Origin: CAJQQK01 sp051010015 | GTDB taxonomy: Bacteria; Pseudomonadota; Alphaproteobacteria; Rhizobiales; Hyphomicrobiaceae | DNA length: 18,153 nt | NCBI GenBank assembly: GCA_051010015.1 | Contig: JBPCVZ010000490.1 | Location: forward strand, 1-18,153 | Direction of reading: 5' to 3' | In this document: in pieces, positions 5,933-14,253 of the stretch | Layout: the number at the start of each line of letters is the position of its first letter | Position numbering within the stretch: the first letter of the stretch is position 1 | Position numbers and translations under genes: made by a program | Notes under the pieces: model-generated | The model's input: the letters and a program-made list of their open reading frames with translations, nothing else | Told to the model about the DNA's origin: nothing | Database searches by the model: none

Positions 5933-7960
5933 TTGCTCTGGCTTGGCATTGACGTTGGTGGCACTTTTACGGATCTCGTCGTGTACGAGCCGTCGAGTGG
6001 CCGCATCTCGCTTGGCAAAGTGCCCTCGACACCGGAAGATCAGTCGCGCGGCATCCTCGAGGGCATCGAGAGCCTTGGCCTGGCCGGCTCCGACCTCACC
6101 CGCGTCGCGCACGGCTCGACCGTTGCAACCAACACCGCGCTCGAGCGCTCCGGCGCCGACATCGCCGTCCTCGTCACCGCCGGCCACCGCGATATCCTGA
6201 TCACCGGGCGCGGCAACAGGTCCTTGATGTACAATATCAAGGCGACCGCCCCTGAGCCGATTGTGCCGCGCGACCGCTGCTTCCAGATCCCGGAGCGCCT
6301 CGACGTCAACGGCGAGGTCGTCACCGCGCTCGATCGAGACGCCGTCGCACAGGCCGCCGCGACACTGGCCGAACAGAACTGCGAAGCGGTCGCCGTCTGC
6401 TTCCTGCATTCCTACGCCAACCCGGACCACGAGCACGCCGCCGCCGACATCGTCAGGGCCGCACTGCCCGACGCGATCGTCACCACCTCCGCCGAGGTGC
6501 TGCCCGAATACCGCGAGCACGAGCGATTTTCGACCACCGCCCTCAGCGCCTACGTCGCGCCGCGCATGCGCCGCTACCTTGGCAGCCTGCGCCAGCGCCT
6601 CGCAGATACCGGCTGCGCGGCCGAGGTCGCGATCATGACGTCGAGTGGCGGCACCCTCCCGGACCGCCAGATCGAGCGCCTGCCCGTTCTCTCCATGCTT
6701 TCCGGTCCCGCTGCCGGCGTCATTGCCACCCAGTTCCTCGGCAGGATCGCCGACTACCCCAACATCATCACGTGCGACATGGGCGGCACATCGACCGACG
6801 TGTGTCTCATCCGCGATGGCAGTTTCACCATGACCGGTGCCGGCAAGGTCGGCATCTATCCGGTCAAGTCCCAGCAGGTCGACATCAACACCGTCGGCGC
6901 CGGCGGCGGCAGCATCGCCTCCTACGGATCAGGCCATCTCCGCGTTGGCCCGCGCTCGGCCGGCGCCGTGCCCGGTCCCGCCTGCTACGGCCGCGGCGGC
7001 AGCGAACCGACCGTCACCGACGCCAACGTCGTGCTCGGCCGCCTCGCCGCATCTGACCCGGACAGTTCGGGCCTAGGCGGCGGCCTGAATCTCGACGGCA
7101 GCCTGGCCGCCGCCGCCGTCGATCGCCTTGCGAAGGATGTCGGCCTCGATCGCACCAAGATGGCCGAGGGCATCGCGCGCATCGCCGTTGTCAACATGAC
7201 CGCCGCGATCAAGGAGATCTCCGTCATGCGCGGCCTCGATCCGCGCGACTTCGCCCTGATGGCCTACGGCGGCGCCGGTCCCCTGCATGCCACCGCGATC
7301 GCCGATGAACTGGGCATCTCGACCGTGCTGATCCCGCCGATGCCAGCCAACTTCTCCGCCTTCGGCCTCCTCGCCGCTGATCTGCGCCGCGACTTCGTGC
7401 GCACCCAGGTCACGGCCACCGCGACCACGACACTCGTCGGCGTGCATGACGTTCTCGACTCGCTGAAGGCCACCGGAACGGCGGAACTCGCCGCCGCCGG
7501 CTTTGGCCCGGACCGCCAGCACCTCGAGGCCACCCTCGATATGCGCTACATCGGCCAGGCGTTTGAGTTGTCGGTACCGGTCGCGCTCGACGTGCCATCG
7601 ATGGAGGAAATCGAACTGGCCTTCCGTGCCGTTTACGCCGACCGCTACGGCACCGCGCCCGAAAGCGGCAGCGAGATTGTCAGCTACCGCCTCGCGGCCT
7701 GGGGGCTGACCGACAAGCCGCAACTGACGCCCGCTGCAAACGCCCTGCCGGCAGCCGATGCCTCGACGACGTCACGCACGGTCGTGTTCGACGGCAAGGC
7801 ACACGACACCGCCGTGCACACCCGCGCGGCAATGACCATCGACGAGTCTGTCATCGGCCCCGCCATCGTCGAGGAACCGAGCACCGCGACCGTCATTCCG
7901 CCCGGCTGGCGCGCGCACCGTGCCACACATGACTGCCTCGTCCTGGAGCGCGCACCATGA
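5933..7960 (+). CDS. hyuA: hydantoinase/5-oxoprolinase family subunit A (HyuA)
   Basis: A 675-residue ATP-dependent subunit of the hydantoinase/oxoprolinase/acetone carboxylase family. Residues 5-14 (GIDVGGTFTD) are the phosphate-1 loop of the actin-like ATPase fold, 59-71 AHGSTVATNTALE is a family motif, 281-290 CDMGGTSTDV is the second phosphate loop, and VGAGGGSIA (321-329), GPRSAGAVPGPACYGRGG (339-356) and PTVTDANVVLGRL (359-371) follow in normal order. Length fits a stand-alone A subunit. I chose the TTG at 5933 because GGGGAG lies eight bases upstream and the first motif follows at once; a GTG at 5855 would add 26 residues of no family character. The stop overlaps the hyuB start. With HyuB it would activate the substrate carbonyl with ATP and open a ring or carboxylate a ketone; which compound is not readable from sequence. 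Confidence 0.93.
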   Translation: MLWLGIDVGGTFTDLVVYEPSSGRISLGKVPSTPEDQSRGILEGIESLGLAGSDLTRVAHGSTVATNTALERSGADIAVLVTAGHRDILITGRGNRSLMYNIKATAPEPIVPRDRCFQIPERLDVNGEVVTALDRDAVAQAAATLAEQNCEAVAVCFLHSYANPDHEHAAADIVRAALPDAIVTTSAEVLPEYREHERFSTTALSAYVAPRMRRYLGSLRQRLADTGCAAEVAIMTSSGGTLPDRQIERLPVLSMLSGPAAGVIATQFLGRIADYPNIITCDMGGTSTDVCLIRDGSFTMTGAGKVGIYPVKSQQVDINTVGAGGGSIASYGSGHLRVGPRSAGAVPGPACYGRGGSEPTVTDANVVLGRLAASDPDSSGLGGGLNLDGSLAAAAVDRLAKDVGLDRTKMAEGIARIAVVNMTAAIKEISVMRGLDPRDFALMAYGGAGPLHATAIADELGISTVLIPPMPANFSAFGLLAADLRRDFVRTQVTATATTTLVGVHDVLDSLKATGTAELAAAGFGPDRQHLEATLDMRYIGQAFELSVPVALDVPSMEEIELAFRAVYADRYGTAPESGSEIVSYRLAAWGLTDKPQLTPAANALPAADASTTSRTVVFDGKAHDTAVHTRAAMTIDESVIGPAIVEEPSTATVIPPGWRAHRATHDCLVLERAP

Positions 7961-10008
7961 CCCAGACCATCGATCCCATCACGCTCGAGGTCCTCACCCA
8001 GGGCCTGATCTCCGTCGTGCGCGAAATGCGCGCCACCGTCATGCGCACTGCCAAGTCCGTTGCCATCTACGAAGCCAAGGACTTTTCCTGCTGCCTGTTC
8101 GCGCCCGACAGCCAGGTCGTCGCGCAGTCCGAAGACATCGGCAGCCACGTCGTGCCGATGCCGTGGACGGTGCAATCTGCCATGGCCAAGCTCGGCGACA
8201 CGCTCGCGCCCGGTGACGTCATCCTTGTCAACGACCCCTACGTCGGCGGCACCCACCTCAACGACGTCACCATCATTTCACCGGTCTTCCTCGACGACCG
8301 CCTGATCTTCTTCCCCGCCGTGCGCGAACACTGGCCGGATGTCGGCGGCATGGTGCCCGGCAGCATGTCGGGCAACGCCACGGAGATCTACCAGGAGGGC
8401 ATCCGCATTCCGCCGATCAAGATCATGGAGCGCGGCCGCACGAACCAGGCCGCCCTCGACATCCTGATGGCGAACATGCGCGTCCCCGAGGAGCGCATCG
8501 GCGACTTCGAGGCAGGCATCGCCGCCTGCCATGTTGCAGAAACGCGCATTCGCGAGCTGTGCGATCGCTACGGCGTCGACCAGCTCCTTGACGCGGTCAA
8601 GATTGACCTTGATCGCGCCGAGGCCCGCATGCGCACCTGCCTCAACAATCTCCCGGACGGCACCTATCGCTACGAGGATTACCTAGAAACCTATCCGCAA
8701 GGCGCGTTCGAGCCGCTGCTGCTCCCCCTCGCGCTGACCATCAAGGGCGACCGCATGACCGCGGACTTCACCGGTGCCTCGCCACAGGTTCCCGTGCCCG
8801 TCAACTCGACCCTGGCGGTTTCGGCCGCTTCCGTCTTTATCGCGGTCAAATCGATTTTCGATCCCGAAGCCCCCCTCAACCAGGGCTCTTTCCGCCCGAT
8901 CGATGTCATCGCGCCGGAAGGCACCATCGTCAATGTCACGCGCCCGGCACCGGCAGGATCGCACGGCGAGATTCGCAAGCGCGTCATCGCCACCATGGTC
9001 GGTGCCCTCTCGCAGGTCGTGCCGGACAAGGTCGCCGGCGACCTGTGCCGCAGTTCCTTCCACAACCTGCTCGGCGGTTTCGATACGCGCTCGGGGCGCG
9101 AATGGGTCCATTACGAGTGGTCGGGCGGCGGCAACGGCGGCTTTGCCGAAGCCGACGGCCCGAGCGCCATGGCACCGTTCGACTGGGGCGACCTCGTCAC
9201 CGTGCAGCCCTCCGAAGTGATCGAGTCGCGCTTTCCGCTGCTCGTCGAATACTCGGAACTCGATACCGACTCCGGCGGCGCCGGCCGTTCGCGCGGCGGC
9301 CTTGCCATGCGCCGCCGCATCCGTCTCACCGCACCGGACGCACGCTACTCGCTGCTCTCCGACGGCGCCATCGTCCCGGCGTTCGGCGTGCTGGGCGGCC
9401 AAAGCGGCAAACCCCTGTCGTCCTGGATCGAGACCGCGGATGACGTAACGGAGGAGTTCGCGACTCCCGGCAAGGTCGGCGGTCATCTCGTCGAGGAAGG
9501 CGAACGTGTCGTACTGCGCTCCGCCGGCGGCGGCGGCTACGGCGATCCGCTCGATCGTCCACCGGACCAGGTCGCAGACGACTATCGCCTCGGCTACATC
9601 TCCCAGACCGCCCTCAATGACACGTATGGCGTCGTCGTCGACGGGCAGCATCACGCCGATGCCTCCGCCACCGAGAAACGGCGCGCCGACCTGCGCGCTG
9701 CACGCCTAAACCTCACCACGGTTAGCGAAACCGACAGCTATCGCACCACCAATGTCAGCAAGCACCGCATCTGCCGCCTCAACCCGGCCGACGCTGAAAT
9801 AATTTCGGCATTGGACGGCGACCTGGTTGAACTCGACGCTACCCGCGCTGCACCACTGCGCGCCTGGCTCACCATCAACCCGGCCGTCGCACGCGGCACC
9901 GTGCCCCTCGATTCCCCCGGCACCGCCATGCTGCTGATCAGCGCCGGCGACACGCTCATTGTCCGCCGCCTCGGTCGCGGCAGACCATCTACCAGCCACA
10001 CGGACTGA
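7957..10008 (+). CDS. hyuB: hydantoinase/5-oxoprolinase family subunit B (HyuB) with extra C-terminal domain
   Basis: A 683-residue protein whose ATG overlaps the hyuA stop (ATGA), indicating translational coupling and a stoichiometric A-B complex. Residues 1-531 are the B subunit: DPITLEVL, NDPYVGGTHLNDV (92-104), DVGGMVPGSMSGNATEIYQE (128-147), SGGGNGG (389-395) and the terminal GGGGYGDP (524-531). Stand-alone B subunits usually finish some 40-60 residues later. Here residues about 595-672 form an added small domain: HRICRLNPADAE, then DGDLVELDAT, then AVARGTVPLD and GDTLIVRRL. That spacing resembles the C-terminal molybdopterin-dinucleotide-binding double-psi barrel of formate dehydrogenase-type enzymes. 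The core call is firm; the extension is a pattern judgement by eye. Codon use is uniform across the joint, so it is not an assembly error. Confidence 0.92.
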   Translation: MTQTIDPITLEVLTQGLISVVREMRATVMRTAKSVAIYEAKDFSCCLFAPDSQVVAQSEDIGSHVVPMPWTVQSAMAKLGDTLAPGDVILVNDPYVGGTHLNDVTIISPVFLDDRLIFFPAVREHWPDVGGMVPGSMSGNATEIYQEGIRIPPIKIMERGRTNQAALDILMANMRVPEERIGDFEAGIAACHVAETRIRELCDRYGVDQLLDAVKIDLDRAEARMRTCLNNLPDGTYRYEDYLETYPQGAFEPLLLPLALTIKGDRMTADFTGASPQVPVPVNSTLAVSAASVFIAVKSIFDPEAPLNQGSFRPIDVIAPEGTIVNVTRPAPAGSHGEIRKRVIATMVGALSQVVPDKVAGDLCRSSFHNLLGGFDTRSGREWVHYEWSGGGNGGFAEADGPSAMAPFDWGDLVTVQPSEVIESRFPLLVEYSELDTDSGGAGRSRGGLAMRRRIRLTAPDARYSLLSDGAIVPAFGVLGGQSGKPLSSWIETADDVTEEFATPGKVGGHLVEEGERVVLRSAGGGGYGDPLDRPPDQVADDYRLGYISQTALNDTYGVVVDGQHHADASATEKRRADLRAARLNLTTVSETDSYRTTNVSKHRICRLNPADAEIISALDGDLVELDATRAAPLRAWLTINPAVARGTVPLDSPGTAMLLISAGDTLIVRRLGRGRPSTSHTD

Positions 10009-10028
10009 TTGCCTAGGGAGCCCGCTAG

Positions 10029-11054
10029 ATGAAGGCACGATTTGGACTGATCGAACTTTCCCGCAGCATCTCATCGTCGATCGAGTACGCCAAACTCGCA
10101 GAAGACGTCGGGTTCGACTGGGTCGGCGTCGCCGACTCGCAGTCGCTGTTCCGCGAACTGTTCGTGATGCTGACCGCCGTCGGTCAGGCCACCGAACGCG
10201 TCATGATCGGACCGTCCGTGACCAATCCGCTGACCCGGCATCCCGCCGTCATGGCCAGCGCCATCGCCAGCGTCCACGAACTGAGCGGTGGGCGCGCCAT
10301 GCTCGGCATCGCCACCGGCGACAGCGCGATTTACAATATCAACGAGCGCCCCCGCGGCCTCAAAGGCATGCGCGAATACATCCTCGCCGTCCGCGAACTC
10401 CTGCGTGGCCGGCCCGCCAACTACGCCGGTCGCGACATCCACACCAAGTGGATCGGCGCACAATCAGACAACCCGGTCCCGATCTACATCGCCGCCGAAG
10501 GCCCCAAGACACTCGAGCTTGCCGGCGAGATTGCCGACGGCGTGATTTGCGGCATGGGGCTTTCCCCGGAAGTCACCAAACTCACACTCGATCATCTGGC
10601 AATCGGCGCCGAGCGTGCCGGCCGCAGCGTCGATGACCTCGACATCTGGGCGCTCGCCCGCGTCAACGTCGGTCGCGATCGTGCAGCCCTCATCGACGAA
10701 ATCCGCATGGAACTCGCCTCGATGGCGCATCACGCGTTCCGGTTCACGCTCGAAGGCAAGCTCGTGCCGCCGGAACTCGCTGATGCCATCCGCAAGGTCC
10801 AGCAGGGCTATCAGCCCGCCCATCACGAAGACCTCGGCGAGTCGCCCAATGCTGGCCTCATGCAGGATCCCGAGCTGCTCGACTATATGACCGATCGTTT
10901 CGCGGTGGTCGGCACCGCCGATCAGTGCGTCGAGCGCATCCAGGCGATCCGTCCCGCCGGCTTTCACCAGCTGCTATTCACGGGGTTTGTCGACGACCGC
11001 GCAGAATTGATCAAGGCGCTCGGCCGGTCCGTTTTCCCGCGCTGCCGCCACTGA
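10029..11054 (+). CDS. LLM-class (luciferase-like) flavin/F420-dependent oxidoreductase
   Basis: A 341-residue TIM-barrel oxidoreductase of the bacterial luciferase/methylene-tetrahydromethanopterin reductase superfamily. Diagnostic stretches are the first strand ARFGLIELS, YAKLAEDVGFDWVGVADS (20-37), TNPLTRHPAVMASAIASVHE (65-84), GIATGDSAIYNI (93-104) and PIYIAAEGPKTLELAGEIAD (151-170). The family uses FMN or F420 to oxidise or reduce a small substrate; F420-type members share the TNPxTRHP and AAxGPK motifs, but many proteobacterial ones use flavin. It starts 20 bases after hyuB behind AGGGAG (10015-10020), so it belongs to the hyuAB transcript and probably acts just before or after ring opening. 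No signal peptide. Cofactor and substrate are unknown. Confidence 0.9.
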   Translation: MKARFGLIELSRSISSSIEYAKLAEDVGFDWVGVADSQSLFRELFVMLTAVGQATERVMIGPSVTNPLTRHPAVMASAIASVHELSGGRAMLGIATGDSAIYNINERPRGLKGMREYILAVRELLRGRPANYAGRDIHTKWIGAQSDNPVPIYIAAEGPKTLELAGEIADGVICGMGLSPEVTKLTLDHLAIGAERAGRSVDDLDIWALARVNVGRDRAALIDEIRMELASMAHHAFRFTLEGKLVPPELADAIRKVQQGYQPAHHEDLGESPNAGLMQDPELLDYMTDRFAVVGTADQCVERIQAIRPAGFHQLLFTGFVDDRAELIKALGRSVFPRCRH

Positions 11055-11074
11055 GCACAAGTACCGAGTCCACC

Positions 11075-11995
11075 ATGACCGACCTCATCCTGCACCACTA
11101 CGACTTCTCCAATTACGCCGAGAAGGCCCGCCTCGCGCTCGGCTACAAGGCGCTTGCCTGGCATTCGGTCACGATCCCATCGGTCGCGCCGAAGCCTGAC
11201 CTGCAGGCATTGACCGGCGGTTACCGGCGCACCCCCGTCCTCCAGATCGGCGCCGATGTCTTTTGCGACACCCGCATGATCCTGCGCACGCTCGAACGAT
11301 TGCAACCGGCACCGACGCTCTATCCCGCAGCCCTCGCCGCCACCGCCCACGCGGTCGCCCACTGGGCCGAAACGCAGCTCTTCCGGCCGATCTCGCTCTA
11401 CGTCTCGGGCAGCAATCCGGATGTCTTTCCGCTCAGCCTGCAGGCCGACCGCGCCGCCATGCGCGGCATGCCGCCGCCGAGCGCCGATGCGATGCAGCAC
11501 GCCGCCAAACGCAACGGCCCGCTGGTGCGCGCGCAACTCCCCCGCGTCGAAGCCATGCTCGCCGACGGCCGCGACTGGGTCCTCGGTCCCGCCACGACCA
11601 TCGCCGACTTCTCGATCTACCATGCGCTGTGGTTCATCACCGGACGCACGCAAAAGCTCGCCTTCGAGCTCGATCCCTATCCGCACATAAACGCCTGGAT
11701 GCAGCGCATGGCCGCGTTCGGGCATGGCACCCGGCATGAGATGACCGCCGACGCCGCCCTCGACAATGCAGCCGCCGCAACGCCGCAGCCGGTACGCCCT
11801 TCGCAGCCCTCCGACGGCGATCCGCAACCGGGCGCCCGGGTCCGAATTCGTCCCGACGACTATGGCAAGGAAGCCGTCGAGGGCGAACTCGCGATGATTG
11901 ACCAGGAAGAGATCGCGATCCGCCGCAGCGACAACCGCCTCGGCGACATCGTTGTCCACTTCCCGCGTCTCGGTTACGACCTGCGCGAAAAGTGA
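11075..11995 (+). CDS. glutathione S-transferase-fold protein with C-terminal extension
   Basis: A 306-residue protein. Residues 3-78 are a thioredoxin-fold GST N-domain: FSNYAEKARLALG (11-23) places Ser12 or Tyr14 near the glutathione site, and YRRTPVLQIGADVF (50-63) holds the cis-Pro54 of GSTs, followed by CDTRMILRTLE. Residues about 85-215 are the all-helical GST C-domain, including the N-capping segment TTIADFSIYHALW (174-186). A Pro-rich linker (237-253) then leads to about 50 extra residues with alternating strands (VRIRPDDYGKEAVEGELAMI, IVVHFPRLGYDLRE), not part of standard GSTs, which are near 200-230 residues. The ATG at 11075 is 20 bases after the preceding stop and lacks a clear Shine-Dalgarno. 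It closes the hyuAB-LLM operon. The role could be conjugation, isomerisation or a chaperone-like one. Confidence 0.85.
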   Translation: MTDLILHHYDFSNYAEKARLALGYKALAWHSVTIPSVAPKPDLQALTGGYRRTPVLQIGADVFCDTRMILRTLERLQPAPTLYPAALAATAHAVAHWAETQLFRPISLYVSGSNPDVFPLSLQADRAAMRGMPPPSADAMQHAAKRNGPLVRAQLPRVEAMLADGRDWVLGPATTIADFSIYHALWFITGRTQKLAFELDPYPHINAWMQRMAAFGHGTRHEMTADAALDNAAAATPQPVRPSQPSDGDPQPGARVRIRPDDYGKEAVEGELAMIDQEEIAIRRSDNRLGDIVVHFPRLGYDLREK

Positions 11996-12030
11996 GGCAA
12001 GCGGCACAACCGACTTTCGATGCCGCCTTT

Positions 12031-12092
12031 GTTGGGTTAGCGCGGTCCGCCGGTTGCGGCACGCTCCAGCGCCTACCCGCGCGTAACCCAAC
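12031..12092. repeat. palindromic intergenic element / possible bidirectional terminator
   Basis: GTTGGGTTA (12031-12039) is exactly complementary to TAACCCAAC (12084-12092), with GCGCG and CGCG runs continuing the pairing inward. It lies between the convergent GST and iron-sulfur genes (stops at 11995 and 12145). From memory, GGGTTAGC...GCGTAACCC palindromes recur in intergenic regions of many bacteria as small REP-like elements; only one copy is seen in this window. It may also terminate transcription from both sides. Confidence 0.5.
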
Positions 12093-12144
12093 GGCGTCAA
12101 CCTCAAAGCCAGAAGCGACCCCGCCCCACTCTCTCGGCTTCCCC

Positions 12145-13476
12145 CTACTCCGCCGCGTGCAACCCGCGGTCGATCGGCAGGTGCTGATCGCCGAGCATGT
12201 CGGCAGCGACGATGTCGCGCACGTATTCCGGGTCGAGCCCGTGCGCCTCGATCATCGCCATCGAGGCGGCCATGATCGCGTCGACATCCTGCATCAGCTT
12301 GAGCTCCTTGAAGCGGTCCGGGCGCGCCAGTCCCATGCTTTCGCCGACAAGCTCCATGTAGTTGGCCACGTCGAACGACCAGGCGCTCTCGTGACCCGAC
12401 AACTCGCGGTGGTCGGAGTGATAGACCCCGACCAGGGTATCAACGCCCGCTGCCTCGGCATCGCTCAATATCGCCTGGATCGTATCCTTGTAGTAGCTGC
12501 CGAGCGGCAACAGCGACGTGCTCGTATACCCGATGCTCGATGCTTCGATCTCGACCACCTCGAGTTCCGGTATCGCGCCGAGCAGCGCCCGCACGCCTTC
12601 CATCACGCCGAGCTCGCCGGCATACTCGTAGATCGCCACGCGCTTCTTGACCGGCTGCGTCATCATCGGACGCAGCGCATCGAGCCGGCTCGCCAGATAG
12701 ACCGGGAACATCGTCATGTCGAGCGCACTGCCGGTCACCTCGCGATAGCTCGGGATCATCGTCTCGCCGAACTGGATCTGGCAGGTCGGGCACCACGACA
12801 GCACTTGCGACGTCTTCGACGCCGCCAGCTTGTCGAGCGTATTGAACGCCTGCCGGCCGGCATTCTCGGTATCGCCCGGCCGCGTCTGCAGGATGCCGCA
12901 ACACGCGCTTGGCCCGCCCTGCACTTCATATGTGACACCCAGCGCGTCGAGCGCATCGAGGCACAGCAGGCCGATGTGCGGTGTCTTGAGCATGTTGCAG
13001 CCGGTGTAGAACACCAGGTCCGGCACCTCGTCGCGCTCCGGATGCGAGCGCGGGCTCAGCCGCTCGTGCAGCGCCGGCGGCAATGACAGGCGCGAGAGCA
13101 CGCGCACACCGCGGCTCATCTTCTGGAACGCCGCCTTGCCGTTGGCGCGGCGCTCTTCAGGAGCCTGGTCCTGCACCATCGCGCGGCGCGCCATGGTCAG
13201 CATGAAACGCGGATTGATGCCGTGCGCGCACACCGTCAGGCACTTGCCACTGCCACAGCACGACGTCGCCCACGCCCGCGACGCATCGCTCGCCGCGCCA
13301 CCGCGCAGGATATCGCGCACCCCGACCGTCAACGCCTCACGGTCGTCCCCAGCGATGCCGGCGATGTCGATCGTCGGGCAGACGTCGGCGCAGGCCCCGC
13401 ACGCCGTGCACGCCGCTGCGATATCCTCGACCCGCCGATCGAGTGTCTCGATGAAGTCCTCTACCCGGTTGGTCAT
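12145..13476 (-). CDS. HdrD/GlpC-like iron-sulfur protein with CCG domain
   Basis: A 443-residue cytoplasmic protein. Residues 23-33 hold a complete [4Fe-4S] site, C23-x2-C26-x2-C29-x3-C33 (CTACGACADVC). The second site near 73-83 reads CCGSGKCLTVC: Cys73, 79 and 83 fit the spacing, but position 76 is Ser, with Cys74 as a possible substitute. Residues 153-240 contain one full cysteine-rich CCG domain: Cys160, then ACCG at 191-194, then CPTC at 229-232, the pattern that binds a noncubane cluster in heterodisulfide reductase HdrB/D. A second CCG-like half (about 280-365) has no cysteines; its matching segment reads YHSDHRELSGHE. The family passes electrons in HdrD, GlpC and LutA-like enzymes. 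The ATG at 13476 follows GGAGAGG. It converges on the hyuAB operon and is likely a redox partner for it, though this is inferred from position. Confidence 0.85.
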   Translation of the reverse strand: MTNRVEDFIETLDRRVEDIAAACTACGACADVCPTIDIAGIAGDDREALTVGVRDILRGGAASDASRAWATSCCGSGKCLTVCAHGINPRFMLTMARRAMVQDQAPEERRANGKAAFQKMSRGVRVLSRLSLPPALHERLSPRSHPERDEVPDLVFYTGCNMLKTPHIGLLCLDALDALGVTYEVQGGPSACCGILQTRPGDTENAGRQAFNTLDKLAASKTSQVLSWCPTCQIQFGETMIPSYREVTGSALDMTMFPVYLASRLDALRPMMTQPVKKRVAIYEYAGELGVMEGVRALLGAIPELEVVEIEASSIGYTSTSLLPLGSYYKDTIQAILSDAEAAGVDTLVGVYHSDHRELSGHESAWSFDVANYMELVGESMGLARPDRFKELKLMQDVDAIMAASMAMIEAHGLDPEYVRDIVAADMLGDQHLPIDRGLHAAE

Positions 13477-13649
13477 TTGGCCTCTCCATCATCGACAATT
13501 ATTCGCGATCAACTATCCGGCGGTACGAACCAAGCCCGTCTTGGAGTAACCTATTTGCCCATCGAACGCCACTCGCCCCGTTGCGCATTGGGCTGCGATG
13601 ACGCCGAGAAGTTGCCGCGTGTCGAGGAACATCCCGAGCGATCATTGAG

Positions 13650-14048
13650 TCAAGGCAGACTCGGGGACTTCTGCGGGTGTTGTGGGAGGCCGTCGTCCAA
13701 TCTCAACCAGGCAACTTTCTCGGAAACCCAGATATGCTCCGTTGGCGCAAACCGGTCCTTATCGTTGAAAGCGGCCAAAGCGATGCCGATGTACGTGCCA
13801 TTTGTCCGGCGCGCAAACATCCGCGTGCCACATTCGCGGCAGAACACGCGCTCGAGGGCTTGCGAGGAAAGATGTGCCGCCGTCGGCCCGGTGATGTCGA
13901 CATGGCGTTGTTCAAAAAGTGCGCGGGCAAAGAATGGCGAACCAAGTGCCCTCTGGCATTGTCGGCAATGACATGCCCTGACATTAACCGGCTCGCCTTC
14001 GACGCTGAAGCGCACGGCACCACACATGCATTGACCTTCGTGGATCAT
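13650..14048 (-). CDS. GFA / CENP-V-type zinc protein (glutathione-dependent formaldehyde-activating family)
   Basis: A 132-residue protein with the GFA-family cysteine set: CMCG (Cys7, Cys9), CHCRQCQ (Cys26, 28, 31) and CRECG (Cys70, 73), which bind two zinc ions in this fold. GSPFFARALF (36-45) and the closing HIWVSEKVAWLRL (105-117) are also typical. Named for bacterial Gfa, proposed to condense formaldehyde with glutathione, most members have unproven roles. Length is normal for the family. The ATG at 14048 has AAGGTG seven bases upstream. It is divergent from the GGT-like gene and follows the same direction as the iron-sulfur gene, 173 bp upstream of it. The 13477-13649 gap holds no gene I can support. 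Confidence 0.88.
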   Translation of the reverse strand: MIHEGQCMCGAVRFSVEGEPVNVRACHCRQCQRALGSPFFARALFEQRHVDITGPTAAHLSSQALERVFCRECGTRMFARRTNGTYIGIALAAFNDKDRFAPTEHIWVSEKVAWLRLDDGLPQHPQKSPSLP

Positions 14049-14075
14049 TTAGACACCTTGGTGATTTGAAAGCAG

Positions 14076-14100
14076 CACGACGAAAACGAACGTCGTCGTG
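14076..14100. promoter_or_regulatory. perfect 8-bp inverted repeat between divergent genes
   Basis: CACGACGA (14076-14083) and TCGTCGTG (14093-14100) are exact complements with a 9-base centre. They lie 28 bp upstream of the GFA start, in the 205-bp region divergent with the GGT-like gene (start 14254). This is a plausible operator or a hairpin in the leader of the GGT-like transcript. Confidence 0.35.
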
Positions 14101-14253
14101 GGTGTCGCGCAGTCGGCACGACCCAGTTGCACAAGCCTAGGCAGGGTCTCCTACAGGCGCAAGGTCTGTGGCTCGACGCATGCGGCGTGACGCCCGCCCC
14201 TCAGTCCGATAGTCTGCCAACCACCCCGTTCCGTCACCGATGAGGCCACGCCC

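Noticed and set aside
11992..13086. 364-codon plus-strand frame overlapping the iron-sulfur gene
   Set aside because: It is the antisense shadow of a GC-rich gene with clear cysteine motifs; its His/Arg-rich product matches no family.
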